Shown piece after piece: positions 35,096 through 45,091 of a stretch of DNA of 64,000 nucleotides. Origin of the DNA: Enchytraeus crypticus (taxonomy: Eukaryota > Annelida > Clitellata > Enchytraeida > Enchytraeidae); the NCBI GenBank assembly GCA_905160935.1, contig CAJHZI010000512.1, forward strand, positions 602,001 to 666,000. Direction: 5' to 3'. The position numbers and the translations under genes were made by a program. The notes under the pieces are model-generated. The model searched no databases. It was not told the DNA's origin and saw nothing but the letters and a program-made list of their open reading frames with translations. The stretch's first letter is position 1, and every line of letters begins with the position of its first letter.

Positions 35096-35469
35096 TGTGA
35101 TGATAGCTTTTAGAATTGAAGTAAGCATTACAAATACTGCGATATTTTTTTAATAAAGTATGAATGATTTACTTTTAGCTCATTTAGGCTAATGTACGGT
35201 GCGTCTCTATATCTCGGAAAAATTCACATACACAAAGAACAAAAATAAAACATAGTATAATAGTCTTAATATTATTATTTATAACTATTCATCAAATAGT
35301 TATAAATAATAGTATACCCTATATGTAAATCTAAAGAAGAAATAAATTAGCTCTAAACTTATCACAGAAGATTTTTATTCATTGCAAAACTTTTATGAAG
35401 AAGATAAAGAAAAGAATGCGAACGTGAGAGAGAGAGAGAGATATCAAAGTTTGATCAACATCTCTCTCT

Positions 35470-35640
35470 CTCTCTTAGTGCACTGCCTACTGGCAGGTCC
35501 ATGGTATATAACGCCTCAACTCTTCTCTGTCTTTCGCTTTCTACTTCATGTCCGCGAATGAGAGGGTCTTTAAATCATCTAACATTCCTAATCTTGGCCT
35601 CGACCATTCTACGTTTTCTGTCTCTGCGGCAAAAATGTCA
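35470..35640 (-). mobile_element. LINE 3' remnant, copy B
   Basis: Equivalent of the gene A intron 1 LINE. On the minus strand it ends with TATACCATGGACCTGCCAGT and a GAGAGA tail. The reverse-transcriptase part is deleted: sequence jumps from the equivalent of about 15425 to that of about 16160 in copy A. Confidence 0.8.
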
Positions 35641-35776
35641 TGAAGTGTGTACGACTTTAGCAAATCGTAAAAAATACTGTACCGAACATGAGTTAGAGCT
35701 ACCCAATTTACTAAAATCAATAATTTTTTAAATTAAATCTTATATAAATGAAATTCCAAGTCAGGAGATAGTAAGA

Positions 35777-36140
35777 ACACTACCCGTGCTGTACTCGGAA
35801 CACAGCAGAATAGGGCACCCGCAAACAGTCTGCAGCGTATACGTAAGAGGCGACTAAGGCAGGAGCTGAGGATATCAAGAGGGGACCCTACTAACCATAA
35901 AATATGTTCCACCAGGATTAAATGTTAATTAATCCATCTAACTGACGAAGGCAATGGGAAACCACGTCAGAAGCCACACTTTTCCCAAGCTATGTAGTCG
36001 ACATAAGGTATGGATAAGGCATAGACTTTATGAATGGATTAACTTGTTGATCTAAGGAGTGCTCTTATGGAGCGAGAAAGCAGACTTTGAGTATGAATAC
36101 GTACCTTTAACCTGCCACTGGGCAGTGCACTGAAGAGAGA
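35777..36140 (+). mobile_element. 364-bp insertion flanked by 11-bp target duplication (Rep-IV)
   Basis: AGATAGTAAGA stands at 35766-35776 and again at 36141-36151. Copy A has a single related site (GAGAGTAAGATTAA near 16316) without the insert. The insert starts ACACTACCCGTGCTG, has the family word ACGTAAGAGGCGACTAAGGC, a GTGCTCTTATGGAGCGAG segment, and ends CACTGGGCAGTGCACTGAAG plus a purine tail. It has no coding capacity. The size, TSD and tail fit a SINE-like retroposon, or the trimmed 3' end of a longer element. Confidence 0.8.
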
Positions 36141-36439
36141 AGATAGTAAGATTAATATTAGCAATACACTAATCTGTCGGTGTAGGGTTACAGTAAAGGG
36201 TATCCTCCGTTAGTGACATGTTTTTTGACAGGAAACTGACGCCAAGCAAGGTTTTATGCAATATCTCTGAATAACCTTCGATGAGACTTATCTTCAGAAA
36301 GATTTTATTAGATTATCACTGACTCCGATGATAACTAAATATCTACGGATTCAAGGTCGATTGCAAATCGATCCGATCAGCTTCTGTATGAGCGGAACGA
36401 TTCGGAACGAATCGATAACTCTTAAGTCTTCAGATAGTT

Positions 36440-36590
36440 CAATTTAAATAAGCTAAAGCTAATGCTAACTTCAGCTTCCTCACTCGAAAGCGATGTCAGT
36501 GACGGGAGAGCCCGGGTTTTGAACACCGTAAATACTGATCCACGGTCGAATATCTTACCGCTATCGGCACTGGCTCCTGCCATTTTAGAT
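36440..36590 (-). mobile_element. SINE-II copy, specific to copy B
   Basis: On the minus strand there is a tRNA-like head with GCCAGTGCCGATAGCGGTAAG, a decayed B box, and a GCTTTCGAGTGAGGAAGCTG tail. It is absent from the equivalent place in copy A (about 16610-16650), so it inserted after the duplication. Confidence 0.8.
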
Positions 36591-36884
36591 TTTATTTAGA
36601 TAGCTTTACTTAATTGACTCAACTCTCAGTTGCAGTGTAACTTACTTGGAGCCAGCCAACATGGAAAAAATATCTCCATATTTCTTGCATTTTGCCGTCA
36701 ACGTCAGGTGGTGATTTGAAAGGCCTAGAAACGACAGTGACCCGACCACCGGCAGACTGGGGAAGAGCTGGTGGCAGTCTGTACTTACTCTTCTTCTTGT
36801 TTGAACCAGACACAGCGTACAGGCATATGGCGAGGACAGCCACTACGACACCGATTTCCGTTGAAGTTTCCATTCTAGTGCATA

Positions 36885-37060
36885 CATCAAATCAATCAAT
36901 CAATCAATCGATCGATCAATCATTCTAGTAATTAATTATTTAATCTATTAATCCATTAATAAATCAATACATCCATCAAATCAATCAATAAATCATTCAA
37001 TCAGTCAGTCAGTCACTCAATCAATCAATGAATCAATCAATTAAAAGTAAACAAATTGAT
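36885..37060. repeat. (AATC)n array upstream of pseudogene B exon 1
   Basis: AATC/AATCAG repeats begin about 15 bp upstream of the exon 1 start, as in gene A. Confidence 0.9.
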
Positions 37061-37064
37061 TCAA

Positions 37065-38440
37065 TGCAGCAGAAGAGGATAATTGCTTTTTCAAATTAAT
37101 AAAGATGTAAGTTTAAAATGGCTTTGTTTATTTTGTTCTTATCGGATAAGATTACAAATACGATGGACTAAAGATTTATTCAGGTCACACATTTACGTTG
37201 TTCAGTAGAATGTAAATGATAGGACAACATTACGCGAATGAAAGAAACCCGACGACACTTTTATAAAGTCGTCAACCATTGGTCTCATCTTTCTTATGAT
37301 ATGATATATCCATATCATACATGTATATGTTGAGTGCGTGCATATCATGCACCATATATGTATGCGTAAATCTCTCTCCTTCTCTAATGTTCTGCCAAGC
37401 GGCAGGTCCAAGGTACATATTCCTACTCACAGGCTGCTCTCACGCTCCATAAAGGGCACGCCATTGATTAATGAGTTAATTCTTCACAAATGGCTATGCT
37501 TTATCCACGCCTTAATTTAGCCTTACGGCTTGGGAATAATATGGCTTCTAAAATTGTTTCTCATTGCCTTCCTCGGTTTTGTAATGGATTAAGTGCCTTT
37601 TAATCCTGGGAAAAAATTTCATGGTGAGGTGGGCCCCTTCTGTGTATGTGTGTGCTGCATGCATATTAATCATCTTTAACTCTACTGACAGAAAGTTATT
37701 AAATATATTTTCTGAAAATAGGTTAAAATAGGTTGAAAATATTCTCTTGCTGAACTAAAGTATAATAAAACCAATAATATCACTACTAAATAGATTTCAT
37801 TCTAAAATACAGACCCTATTACACGGACAATTTACATTAGTCTTTTCAATGCAATCTGAGTGCAGGCCTACCATAGACAGTCTGATTAATGTGAATCTAA
37901 GAAGATGGTTTACCAGAGAGAGCAAGAGCTCTAGTATAGGAGTTTTGGGTTTAAAGATATGAATAGATCATTCTTTTTATTAAGTTACCTATTTATTATA
38001 TGTAGGTTCAAGAAGATGTTTCACTTTTAATTTTTTAACGAAAGAAGATTAGTGCAGAGAATAGTCTGGTCACGAAATAACAGAGAATAATTTTTTAGTC
38101 AAATGAAAACTTGAGAAATAATATAAATCCATGTACATTATTCTACAATGAATCTCATTATATTCGATGAATATGATTTATCTTTATTAATTAATATTTG
38201 TTAGGTGATAAATGTAAGATTTCATTAGGTCGTGTAAATAAAAATAAAAAAGTATTTCTTTGTTCTTTTCAATGTGTGTATTTAGCTTATTCATGTAGCA
38301 ACTCTTCTTCTTTTTCTGTTTCTGACGTTAAAATTAACTGTACCAGCTTTATTACTTAAAATACTAACTCTTTTTAAATAATTCTAAGGACTAACTAAAT
38401 TTTTACCCCAGCGACACCGAGAGCTCATCTACTGAAAGGT
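37065..38440. other. upstream region of pseudogene B, no gene
   Basis: Collinear with 17150-18210. It includes a Rep-IV-like fragment (GCCAAGCGGCAGGTCCAAGG and GCTCTCACGCTCCATAAAGG, about 37395-37515). No coding frame is supported. Confidence 0.55.
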
Positions 38441-39107
38441 ACTACCTATAATAAATGGAACTATCTATAATAAGTGGAGCTATCGATAATAAGTGGAACT
38501 ATCTACGTGCATAATAAATGGAACTATCTATAATAAGTGGAGCTATCGATAATAAGTGGAACTATCTACGTGCATAATAAATGGAACTATCTATAATAAG
38601 TGGAGCTATCGATAATAAGTGGAACTATCTACGTGCATAATAAATGGAACTATCTATAATAAGTGGAGCTATCGATAATAAGTGGAACTATCTACGTGCA
38701 TAATAAATGGAACTATCTATAATAAATGGAGCTATCGATAATAAGTGGAACTATCTACGTGCATAATAAATGGAACTATCTATAATAAGTGGAGCTATCG
38801 ATAATAAGTGGAACTATCTACGTGCATAATAAATGGAACTATCTATAATAAATGGAGCTATCGATAATAAGTGGAACTATCTACGTGCATAATAAATGGA
38901 GCTATCGATAATAAGTGGAGCTATCGATAATAAGTGGAACTATCTACGTGCATAATAAATGGAACTATCTATAATAAATGGAGCTATCGATAATAAGTGG
39001 AACTATCTACGTGCATAATAAATGGAACTATCTATAATAAATGGAACTATCTATAATAAGTGGAACTATCTACGTGTATAATAAATGGAACTATCTATAA
39101 TAAAAGG

Positions 39108-39110
<3 letters not shown>
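38440..39110. repeat. 63-bp higher-order array (three 19-bp monomers plus 6 bp)
   Basis: The 63-bp unit consists of three related 19-mers (ATAATAAATGGAACTATCT, ATAATAAGTGGAGCTATCG, ATAATAAGTGGAACTATCT) and an ACGTGC hexamer. About ten copies follow each other, with AAGTGG/AAATGG variants. The array then runs into a (TA)n tract (39110-39184). Copy A (18213-18280) has only a few irregular monomers. Confidence 0.95.

Positions 39111-39184
<74 letters not shown>
39110..39184. repeat. (TA)n microsatellite
   Basis: About 37 pure TA units directly abut the 63-bp array. Confidence 0.95.
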
Positions 39185-39189
<5 letters not shown>

Positions 39190-40699
39190 TGGAACTAACT
39201 ATAGTAAATGGAACTATCTGACTACTGCACATGTAGTACCTACTTAAGTGCAGGGAGGTAAGAGAAAGAAAGTTTCCACTTATACATGTATAGAAGACTA
39301 TATAAAGATATCTGATGGTCCGCAGTGAAAAAACTAACAAAAGAGTGATAAACTAAGAATTGAGTGATTGAGTGATTTGCTGTAAAAGATGTTCCGGGGA
39401 GATTTCTTGTGCGCCCGATTTCATTTTTAAAATAATTGTAATTTCGCTTAGTTTGGCTGTCCAACAAGGGCTAGCTGTCTAAAACAGATCATATGAAATT
39501 TTTCACGTCATATTTAAACAGCAATTTAAGTACATAATGAATTCTAAATTGCAAAATCGCTGATGCTACTTCAAACATCCATTAGGAAATTTTTTGATCG
39601 ATCATTTAAATGAAGCCACGCTTATCGTGTTGTGTCCGGGAAACTGAAGAATAGCTCAACCGTTAATTGCTCGTGTCATAAGAGGCGGCTAAGTCAAATG
39701 TGAGAATGCATAAAGAATCAATCTTTGAGGCTTTTTTCAAAAGCTATTGGCGGCATGAATCAAGAGTAATTCATAACATTTAGTAAAATGATTAACTCGT
39801 TGATCTATAGAGCGCTCTTTATGGAGCAAGAAAATCAGACAGCTGGAAAGAATATGACCACGATCGGCTTAACACTAAAAAGAGACCCTGCTTCTGAATT
39901 TGATAAATCTCTGAGGAAAATTTACCGGGAGTAGATTTAGTTGGGATGGGGAGTATTTTACACCCAGAGCTCAGTACGCCTTCTCATCTTTTTTTAAATA
40001 GAATACTCAACAAGTCAATCCATACACAGCAGTTAATGTGTAAATCTATCCAATCTCTGTTGTACCCCTTACGGCCCGTGTAATAAATTATGCTTGAAAC
40101 TCTGAAATTAAACAGAGCATTACTCTCCAATTTCAAAACTACGCAGTGGAAGCTTTAGACTTATTTATAGGTGAAAACAAATCAAGATATAGGCCTAATA
40201 TCATATCATCGTCCTTTTTTCAGTCAAACGATAAGTCTTGTGATGCAATACTGATATGATAAGCTATATCATTGAATATATAATACAGGCACTGAATGCG
40301 AAACCCTTCTCGATTCTAATCAGTTAACGAGAGGTCAAATTTATCATACCATAGAATTATTTAATAATTAAAACTAAGTACACGGTTAAAAGTAAAATAT
40401 TAATGAAATTAATATATAATTAACACGCTAGAAAGAGAATTCGGTTGGTGAGCGCCTAGGCTCCAGAAATTGCTACAAAATTCTCTAAAACGAATGGAAA
40501 AGTTTATCACGTTCCGAGTTTTGAGAAATTTTTCTACAGTTGTTACGTTTGTAATTATGCATGCTAATATTCACTTTCTAATTTTCTACTTATTAATATT
40601 GCAGCCTCAGATTTTCAATGTTAGCGGTACAATAAAACTGAGTTTAAAAATGTTAAACACGCATAATAGTGAAATGATCAACTATGTTGAAATCTAAAA

Positions 40700-40895
40700 C
40701 TTTCAATGCCACATGTTTAAACCGTTAGGCAATTTAGTCCGTTTTCCGTATAACCAGTTCAGTGAATGTCCAAGATTTCACTATCAGTTCAGCCCGGCTG
40801 GGATTCGAACCCAAGAGGGTTCAATTTACCTTAGGATTTGTCATTTAAAACTTCATGGCGCTACTATTTTGCTTTTAAGACATTCCATATTCTAT
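40700..40895 (-). mobile_element. SINE-I copy, orthologous to 19945-20135
   Basis: On the minus strand it carries the B-box region (plus: GGGATTCGAACCC near 40800) and the same body. It shares its position in the duplication with the gene A side. Confidence 0.8.
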
Positions 40896-41424
40896 AGTTA
40901 TCATCTAGGACTATCTTAGTTTCAAAAAGGATGTATTTACTTTGATAATTTTAAGTAGTCTATTTTTCAAAATATTGTGAACTTGTTATACTTAAAAGAC
41001 ATAGACATATTTTTTGGAGCTTATCAAATTTTCTAAGCACATAGCAAATAGTACGCGACATTAAGGAGATGACACGATGTTTTGAAACAGTGACATCAAA
41101 GCAGAGGTTTATCTGTTTAATGGTTTCTATCACTGTCGATCTCAGTTCTCGAGATAAAATAAAATAAAGATATAAGTCCAACAGAATATTGAACCTCTCA
41201 AAGAAGTGCAAATAGATACTACTGGTCGCCTCTCTTCTAGAAGGTAACTGTTCTATAGGATGTCTACTGTTTGTCCATCAATTATGCATATTGTCCTATA
41301 TAATGATTTCCTTATCAGTTTACTCAACATAATCTTAGGATAATAGAAATGTTTTCTTCGTTTAAGTGCCACTGTAGGCTTTGAAGTTCACGTCACATTT
41401 TGTGTTTCATAAAGACAGACATAC

Positions 41425-41510
41425 ATATAATAATAATAATTATTATTATTATTATTATAATAGTAATAATAACAATAATAATAATATTAATAATAATATC
41501 TATTGGAGTG

Positions 41511-41548
<38 letters not shown>

Positions 41549-41588
41549 CGTCCCTGACATCATCCCTGGATGAGGAAACGGACGTTAA

Positions 41589-41629
<41 letters not shown>

Positions 41630-41630
41630 C
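41425..41630. repeat. (ATT)n and (TA)n tracts around a SINE-II 3' end
   Basis: AAT/ATT trinucleotides (41427-41500), then (TA)n, then a SINE-II tail (GACGTCCCTGACATCATCCC with GACGTTAAACC, 41547-41593), then (TA)n again. It marks the right end of segmental copy B. Confidence 0.85.
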
Positions 41631-42127
41631 TGCCTAAAATGTGGGTCACTTTAAGTTCACTCCGTCGAACTATTGGGTATTGACCATGGTTAGAGAAAGT
41701 TGCATAGAAGTATGTGCTTCAGAACATTGTAATACCCTACCAGGAGACATCATTGTATTACCGAATGATTTATGCGAAAACTTCCTTACTCGATGAAAAC
41801 TATAAATAAATAGACTGATTTAGTGTATAGTGTAGCCCTATGTATAATTGATTAGCGTGCTCTTTTAGAAAATAAAAATTACTATGTTTGCTGTGTAATT
41901 ATGTAAAATGTAATTTTTAATTATTACAATATTAACTGGATATTTTGCCACAATTTGGATTTATCTCATCTTTTTGTTACTTGAATTTACTTAATTAATG
42001 GCCGTCAAGAATTGCTAATAAATGATATGGGTACTATTAGTAAATGTAAAGGGGTGGCAAAACTTCCTTAATTATATGCCATGTCACTGACAGCGCTTTC
42101 GCGTGAGGTAACTGATGTTAACCTTTT

Positions 42128-44520
42128 CCGGGCAACGTTCCCAAAGGGAACACCGACAAAAAGTGACTATAAAAATAAACTCTTGCAGTTACTCTTCTTA
42201 TTTCTTTATTTCACATTCTTTAGTACTATTTGAAAAGGTCCGAGACTATTGTCTACTTTCCTGAAAGAAAAGTTTTGGAATAAATATCTTTTCTACAGTG
42301 TACTGGCTATTTGAAGCCGATAATAATTGAGACAAATATAATATTTATGTATATCTTATCGAATGTGAATAAATATATCAAAGATTTGGTTTCCTTTCAA
42401 TAATATTATGATATATGGTAAAACAACGCCATTTAGTGACCATATCACGCGCTTTTAATCATAACTTATTGGCATCAATGCCACGTTCCTATTTGGGAAT
42501 GTTGCATGGCGAATAGCGTTGAATGGCATTTAATTTAAATGGATGGATCAACATGCATATCAGTTTGTAATTATTAAAAATGAGATTTAGTTAATTTTTA
42601 AATTTATTATTTAAAATTCTATTATATAGAAACTGTGAAAATTCGTAAAATACTTGATATATTTATCTATTTACACTTGAAAATACATTATATAGTATAT
42701 TATTTGAGAATAGGCCTACTGGATTTTCAGAAAATATTAGAAGAATGGATACCTCAAGAATATAACAAAGAGATAATAAGAAACAAACTTTCAACAAAAT
42801 TCAACAGAGCGACAGTCAATCGAAACCAATCAAAGCAAACAAAAGCTTGCATGACTGGTTGATTGCAGCTAATGGGCATAATTGACAATCAGCCAGTAAT
42901 ACAAACTAATTGCAGCTTATTGGCAATTAGCTGTAATAACATCAATTGGTTGATACGTCAACTAATTGATGTGCATGCGACCAATAGGAGAACAGTAATT
43001 AACCAGTGAGTGAAGACCTTGCCCCTTTTAGGAAAAATAAAGTGACGAAGATTTCACCTTTATAACGCTCTGAACAATAACATGGTTCAACTACGTATTT
43101 TCCACGAGAATCTAAGCATAGATGTATAAATAGTGCCGCAATAAGGAAAATTTTAAATAAAGATATTCATAAAGGGAAAACTCATAAGATTCGGGTAAAA
43201 TTATAATGCATATGTGGTAGCGATGGCTTTCGCTATTTCAAATTTATATATACCGGGAAAGATACGACTAATGCCACACCAGATCCACTAGGGACCAGTG
43301 CAGTGGATTTCGTGACAGAGACCATCGAACCTCATACAACTATGCCAACATACACCATCTTCTTCGATAACTTTTTCAATTATTACGGCTTGCTTTGCTC
43401 TATGGATAACATAGACATCAAAGCAATTGGTACATTTCGTGAGAATCGTACCAGTGGTGCAATCGAGAAGTTCATGTCTACAGAGGCATCAAGAAGAAAC
43501 AGCGAGGTTACGTTGAACTTCTGAACATTGGTAGAGTGCACATCGTCAAATGGAGTGATAGCATCGTAGTGAGTGTAGCTAGTAATTTCGCTAAACAAGA
43601 GCCAGTTCAACACACAGCACGTAAGCCATGTGAAAGGAGCTTCGAAAGTTACTATGCAGAAATCTTTCCACATTCGAAAATTCAATGAGCCTATGGCTGG
43701 GATTGACCTTCTGGATAGATTATTAGGCTATTATCGACCCTAAAATCGGGGAAAGATTCAATTGTTTCTGCCTGGCGTCTTCACTGTATAGTAAAATGTG
43801 AAGGTGTTTTGTCGCATCTTCAATTTCTACTAGAAATAACTCCGAGTCTGATCAAGCAGTCGCTACCAGAGGAGCGACCTCAGCACGTTGGTCACATCCA
43901 GCATAGATATCAAAGAAGAAGATACACCAGAGCTAATAAAATGATGACGAATTTTCACTAGCTTCCGGTTCGGTGATAATCCACTGAAAGCCTTTTAAAA
44001 CCAATTAACAGAGTTAATTAGTAACAGAGTTTCATCAAAATTTAATGTAAACAAAAGAGTTTATTTGTTACCATGGGACTATATTGTAGTTCTTGTTACT
44101 GAATCTTCTAGTTCTCTCTAACACTTCGTTGACATCCAAGTGGTCCCCTCTCGGGGCAGTACCACAAGATGTCCAGTGAGATGGCATGAAAAGGAAAGGT
44201 GATGGCATAAAGGAAACTTGTAAACAAGGCGGATGCCGTATCTGTTACAAAAATACTAGAAGTCAGTGTAGAAAATGTACTACCATTCTGAGCGCCGAGC
44301 AAACTGCTGGGACCTCTTTCACAGCAAATGAACTTCAACAGAAACTCATTAATCATTCAGATTTATAACAAATGTTTTCAAATGCTGCAGAATGATAGTT
44401 AATATTCCAAGGATCATAACATAGAAACATAATTGAGGTTATTCTATAAGAACTCTAACTTAAATATTTATGTTTTTAAAATTAGGACCTTCCGGGCAAC
44501 GTTCCCAGTAGGGAACATTT
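42128..44520 (+). mobile_element. decayed piggyBac-type DNA transposon
   Basis: Plus-strand relics of a DDE transposase appear in the order known for piggyBac proteins (DDE_Tnp_1_7). GKTHKIRVKL, then a stop and CICGSDGF (about 43160-43230); YTIFFDNFFNYYGLL and GTFRENR (43303-43524); after a frameshift KRGYVELLNIG and VKWSDSIVVSVASN (about 43497-43595); after another shift KFNEPMAGIDLLDRLLGYYR (about 43678-43740). A C-terminal cysteine-rich zinc-binding region follows (CKQGGCRICYKNTRSQCRKC, 44219-44278). CCGGGCAACGTTCCC words lie at about 42129 and 44492 in direct orientation, each followed by GGGAAC, and a TTAA precedes the first. At least one internal stop and two frameshifts are present, so it is inactive. 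The exact ends are uncertain. Confidence 0.85.
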
Positions 44521-45002
44521 ATCTGATATGATTTATATTGCATTAATCACCTTATGTGAACTTCTGCTTACTTTATTGAGACTTTACAAGTTATATTTAA
44601 CAATATAAAAAATTTGCAGCAAACAATTTCGCCCGATAAAGGGCTTACATTAGTTTAACCAGCTTTTAATAAAAAATAAAAAGGATTGGAAGATCAGCTA
44701 CACATAAATGTAATGCATAGTATTTGACATTGGCCGCCATTGCATGATTTGCTTCTAAAACGAAGTAACAAACAAAACTGCCAATGGTGTAAGACATACA
44801 GTATCACTAAAACGGAGTTTCACTGTTTTTGTATCACAAGGGTTACTGTAGGAGAGTCCAGTAGGGATTCTAACACCTGGACGCTATCCTCTCTTTCAAG
44901 CTTGCTATCCATTCGTCCATTCAACCAGTGCAGATAACAGAAATATTATATCTCGTCGACCCTGACATCACAGTAGCTGCTATACTACTACAGATGTTCT
45001 CA
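44521..45002. other. spacer between the piggyBac relic and gene D
   Basis: No coding frame with support. The plus-strand frame 44740-44937 shows no family features. It includes the 3' flank of gene D. Confidence 0.4.
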
Positions 45003-45091
45003 GTTACAGCTGCCGAGCCACCAGGCGCAATGTGTCCTGACAGCTGTCAGAGTTCTAACAAAGATTACGTCATCCTTGATCTTGACCTTAG
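45003..45091 (-). repeat. tandem duplicate of the 3' end of gene D coding sequence
   Basis: About 88 bp immediately after the gene D stop repeats the last about 29 codons and stop region (45092-45179). Shared words include GAGCCACCAGGCGCAATGT and GACAGCTGTCAGAGTTCTAA. The copy has substitutions and a small indel, so it could only be 3' UTR. Confidence 0.9.

Larger units (their letters stand above)
31449..36873 (-). pseudogene. cytochrome P450 pseudogene B (duplicate of gene A)
   Basis: Four of six exons remain: exon 1 36873-36646, exon 4 34812-34530, exon 5 32282-32151, exon 6 31627-31449. Exon 1 carries one extra base (a CCCC run where A has CCC, near 36761), shifting the frame after PPALP. 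Exon 5 lacks one T (GACGTTGG where A has GACGTTTGG, near 32242). Exons 2 and 3, about 645 coding nt including the BC to F/G region, are absent. Exon 4 (GGSETTS, ExxR intact) and exon 6 ([13 protein letters not shown]) stay open and all splice sites of the remaining exons are canonical, so decay looks recent. A transcript could still form but could not yield a P450. An assembly error could explain one frameshift, not the deletion. Confidence 0.9.
31230..41390. repeat. segmental duplication, copy B
   Basis: Collinear with 10690-20630. Relative to copy A it has lost the segment with P450 exons 2 and 3 (junction near 35285-35311) and an internal piece of the LINE. It has gained an LTR-like insertion (33488-34230), a 364-bp insertion with target duplication (35777-36140), a SINE-II copy (36440-36590), a 16-bp array (34905-35095) and a 63-bp array (38440-39110). 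Confidence 0.85.
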
